Counted from the first letter of the stretch, positions 15,231 to 23,561 are shown. The stretch is DNA of 64,000 bases from Jeotgalibacillus malaysiensis (GCA_000818095.1 CP009417.1:248001-312000); one strand, 5' to 3'. The notes: generated by a model from the letters alone, not told the origin. Translations and numbers: made by a program.

Positions 15231-15616
15231 TTTTTCTTCCCTCCGAATTCTGTGACGGTCTCTAGCAATCGTTCTAATACTTCTACATTGTCGATGCCAG
15301 CAAGCCCATTAGCGACTTCTAAACGGAGTTCACGAAGACGTTCCGCTTTATCCAATGCGGCAAAATAGGCTACAGGGTCAGCGATAATCCGAGAGGCACT
15401 ACGTAAGATATCCTTTTCTGACATTAACGTTCGTCGATTGAATCGGATTGGCTTATGTTGCGGGAACTTATCATCTACCGGTCTAAGATAGACACTCGAC
15501 CCGTTATACGAATCGACTTTGTACTTGACGAGTTCTCGTGGATTGACTTCTTGTCGATATCCGGCACCTTCTAATACGTCAACGATTTGTCCTGTTGTAA
15601 ACTCTACTTTTGCCAT
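15227..15616 (-). CDS. hypothetical protein (129 aa)
   Basis: A 129-residue basic protein. The N-terminal half is a likely small beta barrel with RPVDDKFPQHKPIRF; the C-terminal half is helical. GAGGAGG lies 8 bases before the ATG. It is coupled to the downstream gene by a four-base overlap. No family recognised. Confidence 0.6.
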   Translation of the reverse strand: MAKVEFTTGQIVDVLEGAGYRQEVNPRELVKYKVDSYNGSSVYLRPVDDKFPQHKPIRFNRRTLMSEKDILRSASRIIADPVAYFAALDKAERLRELRLEVANGLAGIDNVEVLERLLETVTEFGGKKK

Positions 15617-15697
15617 GAAAAGCTCCTCCTCTAAATAGCCTCAACCGGGCTTCCTTTGGTTTAACTAACCTTGTATTCTACTTTATCCAGATGCTTG

Positions 15698-16069
15698 TTA
15701 TGCACCAAAGGTATCCTTTTTGAATTCAGCGACCACTGACTCTGCGTTCAAGAGATTAGATTTGATTTCCTCCAGTTTTCCCTCTATAAATCGAAGCATC
15801 TCTTTCTTCAGGGGCAAAATATTTGTTTCATCCAATGTGTAGCCATAGACCATCATATTATTCATGGTTTGACCAAATGGAAGCGGACGAGCTTTGTCCA
15901 GCTCTGACTTCTTCTTCTCGATGAAAATCCCACCATCTGAATGGGGGCTGTCTTCTTTCCACGCTTTGACAATGTTTTCATCTTCATGTAATACCTTTGC
16001 CTTCGTAACAACAAAGGACAGATGGTCTTCACTTTTTTTCAAACTAATCAGATGCAATGTTTTTTTCAT
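15698..16069 (-). CDS. hypothetical protein (123 aa)
   Basis: A 123-residue protein, N-terminal beta-strands and C-terminal helices, no family recognised. I choose the ATG at 16069: the GAGGAGG is 9 bases from it but only 3 from the ATG at 16075. It follows the 78-residue gene by about 15 bp, so the two are in one transcript. Confidence 0.6.
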   Translation of the reverse strand: MKKTLHLISLKKSEDHLSFVVTKAKVLHEDENIVKAWKEDSPHSDGGIFIEKKKSELDKARPLPFGQTMNNMMVYGYTLDETNILPLKKEMLRFIEGKLEEIKSNLLNAESVVAEFKKDTFGA

Positions 16070-16083
16070 TTTCATCTACCTCC

Positions 16084-16320
16084 TCAATAACTTCTAGACT
16101 CAAAGTCAACCATTCCCAGCACGCCGTCTGTCCCGATATAACCCACCGCATAGCAATTAATATCGAGACCTGTGCTGTCGAATCCACCAACATAAATGCA
16201 CATGCATTGAACTCCGAACTTTTCTCGAACAGCTTCACAAATTGCTTCTACTTCTTCTGTATCAAAGCACTCTTCCAGCTCATCTCGTTTTTCTGCAATA
16301 AATAATTCGACTTCGTTCAT
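16084..16320 (-). CDS. hypothetical small protein (78 aa)
   Basis: A 78-residue protein with an acidic helix, then alternating Cys and strands (VQCMCIYVGGF, NCYAVGYIG). It may be a small alpha/beta domain. GGTGGAG precedes the ATG. It is divergent from the SLOG gene and 50 bp from the operator at 16371-16384; whether that operator also acts on this side is unknown. Confidence 0.55.
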   Translation of the reverse strand: MNEVELFIAEKRDELEECFDTEEVEAICEAVREKFGVQCMCIYVGGFDSTGLDINCYAVGYIGTDGVLGMVDFESRSY

Positions 16321-16370
16321 CTCATCTCCACCTTTTCCGTTGTTTTCTTATCTTTATTATCTCTCTATTT

Positions 16371-16399
16371 TTGACTATTGTCAATAATTTGCGTATAAT
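16371..16399 (+). promoter_or_regulatory. palindromic operator-promoter of the SLOG gene
   Basis: TTGACT, 17-bp spacer, TATAAT (16394-16399): a near-consensus sigma-A promoter. The palindrome TTGACTATTGTCAA (16371-16384) overlaps the -35 box. Confidence 0.88.
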
Positions 16400-16456
16400 A
16401 AAGTATATACAAAATCAGGTTTCCGAAAGGAACCATTTACAAGGAGGAATAACTTT

Positions 16457-17035
16457 ATGCAGACAATCACAGTGACAGGACATCGTCCGAACCGGTTAAA
16501 TAACGCTTATGACCTGTTACATCCAGTCAATATCAAGATGGGGCGTGTCATGCGAGAATTTATTTTAAATCAGGCAGGATACAACAAGGAGACCAACGCC
16601 TTTACCGGAGAAACGCCGGTGCGTCTCGTCAGTGGCATGGCACTAGGAGCCGATACCGTATGGGCAATGGTGGCTTTAAAACTCAAGCGGGAGTTCCCGG
16701 GCGTGTTCGAGCTTGAATGTGCCATTCCTTGTGCAAATCATTCCTCACGTTGGAAATCGGAAGACCAGAAACGCTATCAAATGATTCTGGACAATGCGGA
16801 TGTCGTGACACATGTTTCCAAACAGCCATATAAAGGATGGTTGATGCAGAAGCGGAATGAGTACATGGTGGACATCTCCCCAACCGTCTTTGCGATTTGG
16901 AACGGTGTGGAGAACGGCGGAACATACAACTGTGTACAATACGCACAGAAAAAAGAACGTACTATCTACCGATTTTTCCCATTGGAAGATGAGACATGGG
17001 AGTTGTACCAGGAAGGACGTATCACATCTTCATAA
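16457..17035 (+). CDS. SLOG-family protein (DUF1273/YpsA-like)
   Basis: A 192-residue Rossmann-like protein. Seen: VTGHRPNRL (6-14), VSGMALGADTVWAM (about 57-70), AIPCANHSSRW (about 92-102), VSKQPYKG, QKRNEYMVD and VFAIWNGVENGGT (about 146-158). This is the DUF1273/SLOG pattern, a superfamily proposed or shown in some members (for example the SLOG domain of ThsA) to bind nucleotides including NAD-derived signals. This member has no fused effector. AAGGAGG lies upstream of the ATG. It stands alone between its own operator-promoter and terminator. Confidence 0.85.
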   Translation: MQTITVTGHRPNRLNNAYDLLHPVNIKMGRVMREFILNQAGYNKETNAFTGETPVRLVSGMALGADTVWAMVALKLKREFPGVFELECAIPCANHSSRWKSEDQKRYQMILDNADVVTHVSKQPYKGWLMQKRNEYMVDISPTVFAIWNGVENGGTYNCVQYAQKKERTIYRFFPLEDETWELYQEGRITSS

Positions 17036-17043
17036 GATAAAAA

Positions 17044-17079
17044 GGCATCGACAAAGAACTTTCCTTGTCGGTGCTTTTT
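17044..17079 (+). terminator. terminator of the SLOG gene
   Basis: GCATCGACAA pairs with TTGTCGGTGC and is followed by TTTTTG on the plus strand. Confidence 0.8.
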
Positions 17080-17152
17080 GTTTTGAGTCTTCTATAATTT
17101 TCTCTTCACTAAAATAGAATAAAGGAACGATTTTTAGAAAGGTTGTGATAGA

Positions 17153-18013
17153 TTGTTAGATTTTTGGATGGATTATAGTAAATATGTATTGCTTAGCATG
17201 CTGATATCGCCAGCCATTTTCTTATTGATGAATCAGCTTTGGCTAAAGAGGGAAACCAGGAAAGTGACACAATATTGGAGAAAGCGGGAAAAAGAATTGA
17301 CGAAACCGTGGAAACAATCGGAGTTCAGCCCTGTCGATACGCTTGTAAAAGCACATGCCAAGCGACAGACTCAAGGAAATGAACTGCTTCTGGTACTGTT
17401 CATTCTAAATATGTTGGCTCAACCTTTTGTCGCTCTCTTTACATTAGGATTGGCTCCTTTCACACTTTGGGTGGTGACACTACTCTATCTTGGATTACGG
17501 ATGCAAAAACGAAGAAAGCGTCTGATAGAAAAGGGACTTCATCAAGCGAACATCGTACACCATGAAGGGTTGCAGAGAAGCCTTCAAGAGTTCTCTGAAT
17601 TTCGCCCCTACATTTCACTTCCGTATAGTTTCCTTTATCATTACACTCGATTGCAGACGATTCCAAACCAATTAAATGAGGTCATCCGTAGCAGTAAAGA
17701 TTCAAAGAGTGCAAAGGAAGAAACGGAGATTTTAGCGGAAGAAGAACGCTGGTTGATTTCAGAATTAATCCTGGCGTTTACAGGAAGAGCCCGTTATTAC
17801 AATGAAGAGCTTTCGAGTGAGAGTCTCGATGCGATGAATACCATGTTGCGTCACGCTCAAAATAGTGAGCTTCCGGTATCTGTCCGAAAACGTTCAATGG
17901 AGTTAGCTAAGAAATTGCAATCAAAGGCAGAGTTCTCATCCATTGAAGAAGCGAAAAAGCTTGATGCGTTGCTCGACATTGAAACCGTAGAGCGATATTA
18001 CATTAAAGATTGA
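17153..18013 (+). CDS. membrane-anchored helical protein, TTG start
   Basis: A 286-residue protein with an N-terminal transmembrane helix (about 8-28), a basic loop, two adjacent hydrophobic helices (about 80-115) and a helical cytosolic domain with charged C-terminus. Its plan matches the protein at 11820-12812; they may be distant paralogues. The TTG at 17153 has GAAAGG 10 bases upstream; an ATG at 17168 is the alternative. No family is recognised. Confidence 0.6.
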   Translation: MLDFWMDYSKYVLLSMLISPAIFLLMNQLWLKRETRKVTQYWRKREKELTKPWKQSEFSPVDTLVKAHAKRQTQGNELLLVLFILNMLAQPFVALFTLGLAPFTLWVVTLLYLGLRMQKRRKRLIEKGLHQANIVHHEGLQRSLQEFSEFRPYISLPYSFLYHYTRLQTIPNQLNEVIRSSKDSKSAKEETEILAEEERWLISELILAFTGRARYYNEELSSESLDAMNTMLRHAQNSELPVSVRKRSMELAKKLQSKAEFSSIEEAKKLDALLDIETVERYYIKD

Positions 18014-18017
18014 ATAA

Positions 18018-18046
18018 AAAAAGACAACCATCATGGTTGTCTTTTA
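18018..18046. terminator. bidirectional terminator between convergent genes
   Basis: AAGACAACCA pairs with TGGTTGTCTT with A and T tracts on the two sides, between the stops at 18013 and 18044. Confidence 0.8.
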
Positions 18047-18562
18047 GCATGTTTCCCGGATACTGAGTTCACTTTCATCCTTCATCCATTGAGGCAAAGA
18101 GAACGTCTTCTCTAAATACTCAATCGCTGAAGTTAAGCGGCTCTTTTCACAGGCGAATTGTAACCCGTAATAATCCACTCCGGCACGCTCTTTAATCGTT
18201 TGGAATTCCTTACATTCTTCTGGAGGAAATCCTAATAAAATCCCCATTTCCAAGTGACGGAAAAAGAGTTTTCCATCCTTTTCGAACAAGATATTGCTTA
18301 CATCCGTTCCTTTTCGTACAATCAGATTTGGAATCGTTTCATACATTTCCTCCCAGTCGTCTCCCATAGAAGGAGCTGTTTCTGGATATACTTCATAAAC
18401 ATCAAACGCCTTGTCGAAAAATAGTGCGTGTTTCGTAGGTGACGTGACAAGACAAGCGTTTCGTGCTCCCACAAGTACGAAATTAAATGCTCGTTGGTCA
18501 GCCTGGAATGACGTTTTGATTCCTACTAAGTTTTGAAGTCCTTTGAATACGATTTTGTTCAT
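18044..18562 (-). CDS. hypothetical protein (172 aa)
   Basis: A 172-residue alpha/beta protein with no recognised family (MNKIVFKGLQN at the start, RETC at the end). AAGAGGAG precedes the ATG. The leader includes a hairpin (GTCAT/ATGAC) and, about 95 bp upstream, the ATGCATAGGATAAG motif, so it belongs to that promoter group. Confidence 0.6.
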   Translation of the reverse strand: MNKIVFKGLQNLVGIKTSFQADQRAFNFVLVGARNACLVTSPTKHALFFDKAFDVYEVYPETAPSMGDDWEEMYETIPNLIVRKGTDVSNILFEKDGKLFFRHLEMGILLGFPPEECKEFQTIKERAGVDYYGLQFACEKSRLTSAIEYLEKTFSLPQWMKDESELSIRETC

Positions 18563-18651
18563 GATGAACAGCTCCTCTTAAATAAATTGTCTTTCGACTT
18601 TTTCCTATCTATATCAAGGTCATCTTCATGACACCAATTTTCTATATAATG

Positions 18652-18665
18652 CTTATCCTATGCAT
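18652..18665 (-). promoter_or_regulatory. ATGCATAGGATAAG motif
   Basis: Exact 14-bp copy of the motif at 11786-11799, preceded by TTTCATGC as in other copies; upstream of the gene starting at 18562. Confidence 0.5.
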
Positions 18666-18710
18666 CTTGCATGAAACTCATAAGAAAAAGAAGGATACTC
18701 GTATCCTTCC

Positions 18711-19484
18711 TTAGAATCGGTAGCTGACTTTATAGTCCGTTGCCTTTTTATATGGTGTTTTTACTCTCTGTTGTAAATCAAAGGTTGTGTCGATAACGAG
18801 CCACTTTCCGTTCACATAGACCTCGTTCCATGCGTGATACCCATAATTTTTAGGATATCCCATGACAAGTCGTGTCGGAACACCCATTTCTCTTAACAAA
18901 GAACCTGACAAGGATGCCATGTCGTAGCATGTTCCCATCCGATTTTTCATGAATCGGCTATAATCTGGCACATACCACGCACCTTGATTATTTTCACGAG
19001 CATAATCATAGGAGAAGTTCTTGGTGACGTACTCATGGACTTTCCGCACTTTCTGGTCAGAGTTCCATTTTTTCCACCCGATGAACTTTGTATCCAAAGT
19101 ATATTTCACGTGCGGTGCTTTGCTCCCGGGCGTTAACACGGTTCGTTGTAACGCTTGTGTTTTCTCATTCGCTTTCATGGTCACTTGTTTGTGTTCGATG
19201 ATTTGGTAGCTTCCCTTTTTATTTACTGCTAGATAGATGTCTACCTTTCCATTTCCAAATGGATTCGGAAAGGTATCTTTCTTGTTTAATTTGTAATTAT
19301 AGGATGCATCGCCTTTTTTAATTTGGACGACGGCAAACTCCCCCTTTTGAAGCGGAGGCATATTCGCCTCGAATGTCCCCTTGCTTGAATGACCACTAAG
19401 ATATGACGAAGTCGCTTCTGTTGAGAAGGGAAACATCATGAGTAGAAGAATCGTTAAAGCCGATAGTAGCCATTTTTTCTTCAT
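18711..19484 (-). CDS. secreted transglutaminase-like protein
   Basis: A 257-residue protein with a signal peptide (about 1-24), a beta-rich N-terminal domain (about 30-125) and a transglutaminase-like domain. The catalytic triad is visible: Cys186 in GTCYD, His217 in YHAWNEV and Asp232 in IDTTFD. Such domains act as cysteine proteases or peptide cross-linkers outside the cell. Its ATG overlaps the stop of the M50-like gene by four bases, so the two proteins are made together. A terminator (GGATAC/GTATCC, 18686-18708) follows. Confidence 0.85.
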   Translation of the reverse strand: MKKKWLLSALTILLLMMFPFSTEATSSYLSGHSSKGTFEANMPPLQKGEFAVVQIKKGDASYNYKLNKKDTFPNPFGNGKVDIYLAVNKKGSYQIIEHKQVTMKANEKTQALQRTVLTPGSKAPHVKYTLDTKFIGWKKWNSDQKVRKVHEYVTKNFSYDYARENNQGAWYVPDYSRFMKNRMGTCYDMASLSGSLLREMGVPTRLVMGYPKNYGYHAWNEVYVNGKWLVIDTTFDLQQRVKTPYKKATDYKVSYRF

Positions 19485-20314
19485 TGAGGTGTCCCCTTCA
19501 CGACGTTCCGAATTTTATACAGGATGAAAGCAATGCCTGTTGCAACACCGGAAAAAAGAAGGGCAATCAGCGATACAGAATAGATAAAGAGGTTGTAATC
19601 GTTGATGAACAGGTCTGAAACGTTGACATCATACATATGGGGAACATAAAACATGTTAATCAGTGTCCCAATGATGAAGATAAAGAATAGACCTGAACGG
19701 GCTCCTTTAATGTCTGGCGGGCTGAGTGTCATGTGAGAGGCGACAGCAATCGAGAAGCCTAAGAATAGATATAGAGAAAGACTGCTCAGATTGTCACCCG
19801 TGAAAAGACTTGGAACAACGGAGAATGTTGCCAATAAAGATTCCGTTGCCGTGTCTGATTTCGTGATTTTCTCCCACCACAATTCAAATGATTCCGGAAG
19901 CAATAACCGGTATGCCACGGTAATGCTGAAAATCCCCATCATGATAGGTGCGACACCGATGAAGAACATCCCGATACGATGAAACAGGTTCTTCGGGTCA
20001 TATGAATGATTAACATAGCCCATCGTGCCATGAGGGTCTCCAAACTGTACGAATTTGATTTTATCGACATGATGACCGAATACAAGGCACATGATGGCAT
20101 GTCCCAGTTCGTGGATTGGCACGCCAATCAAAGCGGTCGTGTAGATACCTTTTACTCCAACTGATGCTCGAATCCATCGATTTCGTTTTTCTTCCATTTT
20201 CGCAATCGCAAATCCGATAATTAAAAAGATGCTTAAATAAGAAAACATCTGAGTAAGCGTCAGTAGTGAGCTGACAAAAAGAGTGTCTAAGAACTCTTGT
20301 CCATTTGATAACAT
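19481..20314 (-). CDS. M50-like membrane metalloprotease
   Basis: A 277-residue membrane protein with about six hydrophobic helices. PIHELGHAIMCLVFGHHV (67-84) contains the zinc-binding HExxH (His68, Glu69, His72) in a membrane segment, the mark of site-2-type intramembrane proteases. I do not see a clear LDG motif for the third ligand; Asp residues in the second half are candidates, so it may be a divergent or inactive member. It is translationally coupled to the secreted transglutaminase. GGAGGGGG precedes the ATG. Confidence 0.7.
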   Translation of the reverse strand: MLSNGQEFLDTLFVSSLLTLTQMFSYLSIFLIIGFAIAKMEEKRNRWIRASVGVKGIYTTALIGVPIHELGHAIMCLVFGHHVDKIKFVQFGDPHGTMGYVNHSYDPKNLFHRIGMFFIGVAPIMMGIFSITVAYRLLLPESFELWWEKITKSDTATESLLATFSVVPSLFTGDNLSSLSLYLFLGFSIAVASHMTLSPPDIKGARSGLFFIFIIGTLINMFYVPHMYDVNVSDLFINDYNLFIYSVSLIALLFSGVATGIAFILYKIRNVVKGTPQ

Positions 20315-20387
20315 GGGGATTCCCCCTCCTTTGGTTTGACTTTTTCTTATTATAGCATGTTTTTCTTAAATAAAGTCATATTTTTAT

Positions 20388-20417
20388 TTGACTATTGTCA
20401 TATTTTAGCGGTACGAT
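20388..20417 (+). promoter_or_regulatory. palindromic operator-promoter of pth2
   Basis: TTGACT, 18-bp spacer, TACGAT (20412-20417). The palindrome TTGACTATTGTCAT (20388-20401) has one outer mismatch. Confidence 0.75.
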
Positions 20418-20439
20418 AAAAGAAAAAGGACGTGATGAA

Positions 20440-20793
20440 ATGGACATCAAGCAATATTTGCTCGTAAACAAAGAAGTCGAACTCTCTCCAGGGAAATTAG
20501 CCGTACAAACTGCTCACACAGCGGCACGTTTTGAACGTGCGGTTGCAAAAGGAATCTATCCACCTCTCTTCTCCACCGATTCCTATGAAGCATGGGTATC
20601 CGGTGAAGAAAAAAAGATTGCGGTTCGAGCATCTCAAAAGCAGATGGAAAAACTCGAAGCAGAAGGCTGGATTTGTGTACGTGACAACGGGCACACCGAA
20701 GTGGAAGCCGGTACATTGACCGTCGTGATTTCTCCCCCTCTCTCCCCGGAAGAGCTCCCGGGTTGGCTGAAACGTCTCCAACTCTACAAATAA
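20440..20793 (+). CDS. pth2: peptidyl-tRNA hydrolase, type II (Pth2 family)
   Basis: A 117-residue protein matching the Pth2 length and pattern: KQYLLVNKEVELSPGKLAVQ with AVQTAHTA (about 17-30), then AVRASQKQMEKLEAEG and TVVISPPL. Pth2 releases tRNA from peptidyl-tRNA. It is usual in archaea and eukaryotes and sporadic in bacteria and phages, which usually carry the unrelated Pth1. The ATG at 20440 has AAAAAGGA 9 bases upstream; the frame could start at 20395 but that lies inside the promoter. Controlled by the palindromic operator. Confidence 0.85.
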   Translation: MDIKQYLLVNKEVELSPGKLAVQTAHTAARFERAVAKGIYPPLFSTDSYEAWVSGEEKKIAVRASQKQMEKLEAEGWICVRDNGHTEVEAGTLTVVISPPLSPEELPGWLKRLQLYK

Positions 20794-20895
20794 CCCAAAA
20801 GCAATCGTTATAGTGTTGACTAGTAAACTGTATCATAAAGAAACAAACAAAAAGGTGTTCTTATATTAAGAACCATTCAAAAGGAGATAATTTCT

Positions 20896-21921
20896 ATGAA
20901 CAAATTAGGCACATTATATGACTCGGTCGCTAAGATGGATTACTCGTTGTACGCTATGCCTTATCAGGAACTAAAAACATTGGTTGTTAGCGGGATGACA
21001 CTTAGTGAAGAACAAGTCATTCGATTTGACTCGCAAAGTGAATTTTTCCGACCGGATTCGAGGGGGGAACGTGCCCTCGAAATGAAGAAAACAACACGCA
21101 TTCGACATGCTGAAATTGGGCTTGAACAAATGCCATTTATTCTTTCTTATCAATCAGAGAAAGAACGATATGTTTTGCTTGATGGTTTCAACCGTCTCTT
21201 TGGGTCTCATGGAACGTTCACACAGGATGTACTTGTGAAGGTTTATGAAGATATTACACCGAAAGATTGGGTAAATATCATGACGCATGCAAACGCTTGG
21301 AAGGGTGCTGGTGTTGCGATGATGGATAGAGGGTTCAAGCTTAGCCTCTTCGAACACTATGGAATTGACCTTGCGATTTCTCCAATTGGGGATGAGCAAG
21401 AAGAGCCACTTCGTTATCAGGGTGCATTTTCGACTTACTTTAACCGAGAACCGTTTGACACGTTGCTTAATAGTGAACGGTTCCTGGATGATGCCCGGCT
21501 ACTCATTCAGCTGTTAATGACAGAGTTAACGTTCCACAACAAGACAAAAAAAGTCGATGAGTGGATTAAGAGCGATGAGTACGACATGAAGCGTTATGCT
21601 CATTCGTTCGAACAATTAAAGATAATTTTAGTACTGGTGCTAGGTTCGATTCGACGGAAAGAGATTCGTGAAGGATGGACGCAGGCTAAGCTGTCGATGG
21701 AAGATGTGCTCGCATTCTATCAGCGTGAAGACTTACAAAAGCATTTTGTTAAAGCGACGCAGATGCAAGTCTCGGGTCATATTGAGAACTATATCAAAAA
21801 GCATTTGAAAGTTGAAGTAGAATCTTTCTTGATGGAGAAAATGGGGCATGCGTACACGCCTCCCGCTCCAAAAGAAAAAACTGTGACAGGCAGTTTTAAA
21901 ATCACGGACGACATGGTTTAA
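20896..21921 (+). CDS. ParB/DGQHR-like protein
   Basis: A 341-residue protein. The N-terminal half contains a strand followed by RYVLLDGFNRLFG (near 96), resembling the D-G-x-x-R core of ParB/sulfiredoxin-type domains; the C-terminal half is helical. In ParB the N-terminal domain binds CTP and partners; whether this protein does so is unknown. AAAGGAG precedes the ATG. A 72-residue gene follows after 12 bp with its own AAGGAGG, so the two form an operon. Confidence 0.55.
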   Translation: MNKLGTLYDSVAKMDYSLYAMPYQELKTLVVSGMTLSEEQVIRFDSQSEFFRPDSRGERALEMKKTTRIRHAEIGLEQMPFILSYQSEKERYVLLDGFNRLFGSHGTFTQDVLVKVYEDITPKDWVNIMTHANAWKGAGVAMMDRGFKLSLFEHYGIDLAISPIGDEQEEPLRYQGAFSTYFNREPFDTLLNSERFLDDARLLIQLLMTELTFHNKTKKVDEWIKSDEYDMKRYAHSFEQLKIILVLVLGSIRRKEIREGWTQAKLSMEDVLAFYQREDLQKHFVKATQMQVSGHIENYIKKHLKVEVESFLMEKMGHAYTPPAPKEKTVTGSFKITDDMV

Positions 21922-21933
21922 GGAGGATATAAT

Positions 21934-22152
21934 ATGAACGTTCAAATGGGGATTTCCTGTGAATGCGGGAACACAGAAAATGTTTCTCTCAAGAGAATAA
22001 CTGAAGAACATGATGGGCGAATCTATTATGAAGCACTCGCAATTGAAGATACGTTTGAGAATAGCACTCAGTTTCGGGTTAGCCAGACTCAACCTGACGA
22101 GACAACTCTTATCTGTCTTCATTGTTCCAAAACACAGAGTATCAGCCTTTAA
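21934..22152 (+). CDS. small zinc-ribbon-like protein (72 aa)
   Basis: A 72-residue protein with CECGN (10-14) at the start and CLHCSK (62-67) at the end, spaced by an acidic middle; the four cysteines could bind one zinc ion. AAGGAGG precedes the ATG. Second gene of the operon with the ParB-like protein; followed by the terminator GAGACC/GGTCTC at 22163-22192. Confidence 0.6.
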   Translation: MNVQMGISCECGNTENVSLKRITEEHDGRIYYEALAIEDTFENSTQFRVSQTQPDETTLICLHCSKTQSISL

Positions 22153-22212
22153 TATTACAAAAAGAGACCTTTAATTTAGGTCTCTTTTTTTATATTTCCC
22201 GCTCCCCCTCAG

Positions 22213-22221
22213 TAGGATAAG
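22213..22221 (+). promoter_or_regulatory. TAGGATAAG element on the plus strand
   Basis: AGTAGGATAAGG, about 77 bp upstream of the ATG at 22298, matches the core of the motif seen at four minus-strand genes. A second element, ATGCTATGCATCC, follows at about 22240. Confidence 0.4.
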
Positions 22222-22297
22222 GCATATCAAAAACATTGGTGTGTTTTATGTGATGCTATGCATCCTACACAACTGAATAGGAAGGGGAGATTGCTCT

Positions 22298-22879
22298 ATG
22301 AAGCAGTTACCAAAGAAGCTGTATCACGTTTCACTTGACCTCAACCACCCTGGGATTTTTGACCTTCGTGTGCCTGAAAGCCGTATGAAGGATGAAGATT
22401 CTGTAACACCACGTATTTGCGTGTCGGATAGCATCGAGGGATGCCTGACCGCTTCTGCTTTTGGTGCTCATTACCTGGGTGAGAGTTTGATGGAAACCGA
22501 TGACCTCATGAAGGTGTTCGTGATTGATACAGAGAAATTGGGGCTGACTTCATCAGATGTCATTTTCCCAACAGAACTCTATCAATCAGGAAAAGTAGAC
22601 GATGCCAATCTAACCAATGAGTATTGGATTCTAAAAGACTTTGTTGTCCCTCAAGAAGACCAACTGGTCGTGAAAGTAACAGGATTCGATGATGGAAATT
22701 GGGAACCATTTTGGAGCTACGAAGAACGACAGTATATGGACAGTCTCGATATTGACCGTTCCGATTACGATGTCGTAGAAGAAGCATACTATGAAAAGTA
22801 TCAGACGGAATTTCCGTCATTCTGCATCATCAAAGATGTCACATTCGATATTGTTTCGAATGAATTGGCGTCCGCCTAA
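22298..22879 (+). CDS. possible ART-fold protein (193 aa)
   Basis: A 193-residue acidic protein. The start KKLYHVSLD, the middle RICVSDSIEGCLTA and the later TNEYWILKD are ordered like the His, Ser/Tyr and Glu elements of ADP-ribosyltransferase-like folds, a pattern also seen in small phage and plasmid proteins. This is inference from motif order; no substrate can be named. AGGAAGGGG precedes the ATG. A terminator (AGAACCGA/TCGGTTCT with seven T) follows at once. Confidence 0.55.
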   Translation: MKQLPKKLYHVSLDLNHPGIFDLRVPESRMKDEDSVTPRICVSDSIEGCLTASAFGAHYLGESLMETDDLMKVFVIDTEKLGLTSSDVIFPTELYQSGKVDDANLTNEYWILKDFVVPQEDQLVVKVTGFDDGNWEPFWSYEERQYMDSLDIDRSDYDVVEEAYYEKYQTEFPSFCIIKDVTFDIVSNELASA

Positions 22880-22940
22880 AGAACCGAAAACTCGGTTCTT
22901 TTTTTTACATACAAAAAAGACACTTATTTCAGTGTCTTCA
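22880..22940. terminator. two back-to-back terminators
   Basis: AGAACCGA/TCGGTTCT with a T-run (about 22880-22906) ends the plus-strand gene; AGACAC/GTGTCT (about 22917-22938) with a T-run on the other strand ends the exonuclease gene. Confidence 0.8.
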
Positions 22941-23463
22941 TGAATTCGTCCGGATATTTTGCATAGATGCGAGCGATGTTTTTTGCATCATCAATTCCCC
23001 GGTGAGCGGTTCCCTCAAACGTCATCCCCTCACGCTTCAATGCTTTTTGCACACCGCATGGTCGTTTCAGATGGTTGAATTCAGCATAGGCATGTTTAAG
23101 GCTGGTATGTGGGTTCAGCCAATCCGTATCCATATTGCATTCCGAAAGCTGTTTCTGGAGTTGCTTCTTATCATAGAACCCCCATGAACCAAGACCATAT
23201 GCTTCATCCCCAATCCATTCCTGGAATGACTGAATTGCTTCCTGGAAGGTCGGTGCAGAGTCCACATCGGATTGTTGAATTGAGGTCAAGTTTTTACAGA
23301 AATCTGTCAGCACGGGATTTTCGTCCGGCTTTACAAACGTCGTAAACGTATCTAAGATTTCTCCGGTTTCATTCACCTTGACTGCCCCAATTTCAATGAC
23401 CTCATGTTCAATACTTCCATCGTGTTCACATGTTGCTTCTAAATCAAATAGAATCATCTTCAT
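22924..23463 (-). CDS. DEDDh 3'-5' exonuclease
   Basis: A 179-residue DnaQ-like exonuclease. Seen: ILFDLEATCE (first Asp and Glu), VIEIGAVKV, a third Asp in the middle (GFYDKKQL) and HRGIDDAKNIARI (the His and last Asp of the DEDDh class). EATC and HRGIDDA resemble the Eri1/KapD subgroup, which acts on RNA or structured 3' ends. The ATG at 23463 has GGGAGG upstream; an in-frame ATG 48 bases earlier has no ribosome site. The target cannot be told from sequence. Confidence 0.9.
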   Translation of the reverse strand: MKMILFDLEATCEHDGSIEHEVIEIGAVKVNETGEILDTFTTFVKPDENPVLTDFCKNLTSIQQSDVDSAPTFQEAIQSFQEWIGDEAYGLGSWGFYDKKQLQKQLSECNMDTDWLNPHTSLKHAYAEFNHLKRPCGVQKALKREGMTFEGTAHRGIDDAKNIARIYAKYPDEFMKTLK

Positions 23464-23561
23464 TGTACTCCCTCCCTTTTTCTGATTTTTTCTATCATTT
23501 TGTTTATTCATTTATTAACATCCTCCTATTTTCTCATTTTTCAACTGTCTATTTTTATCCA

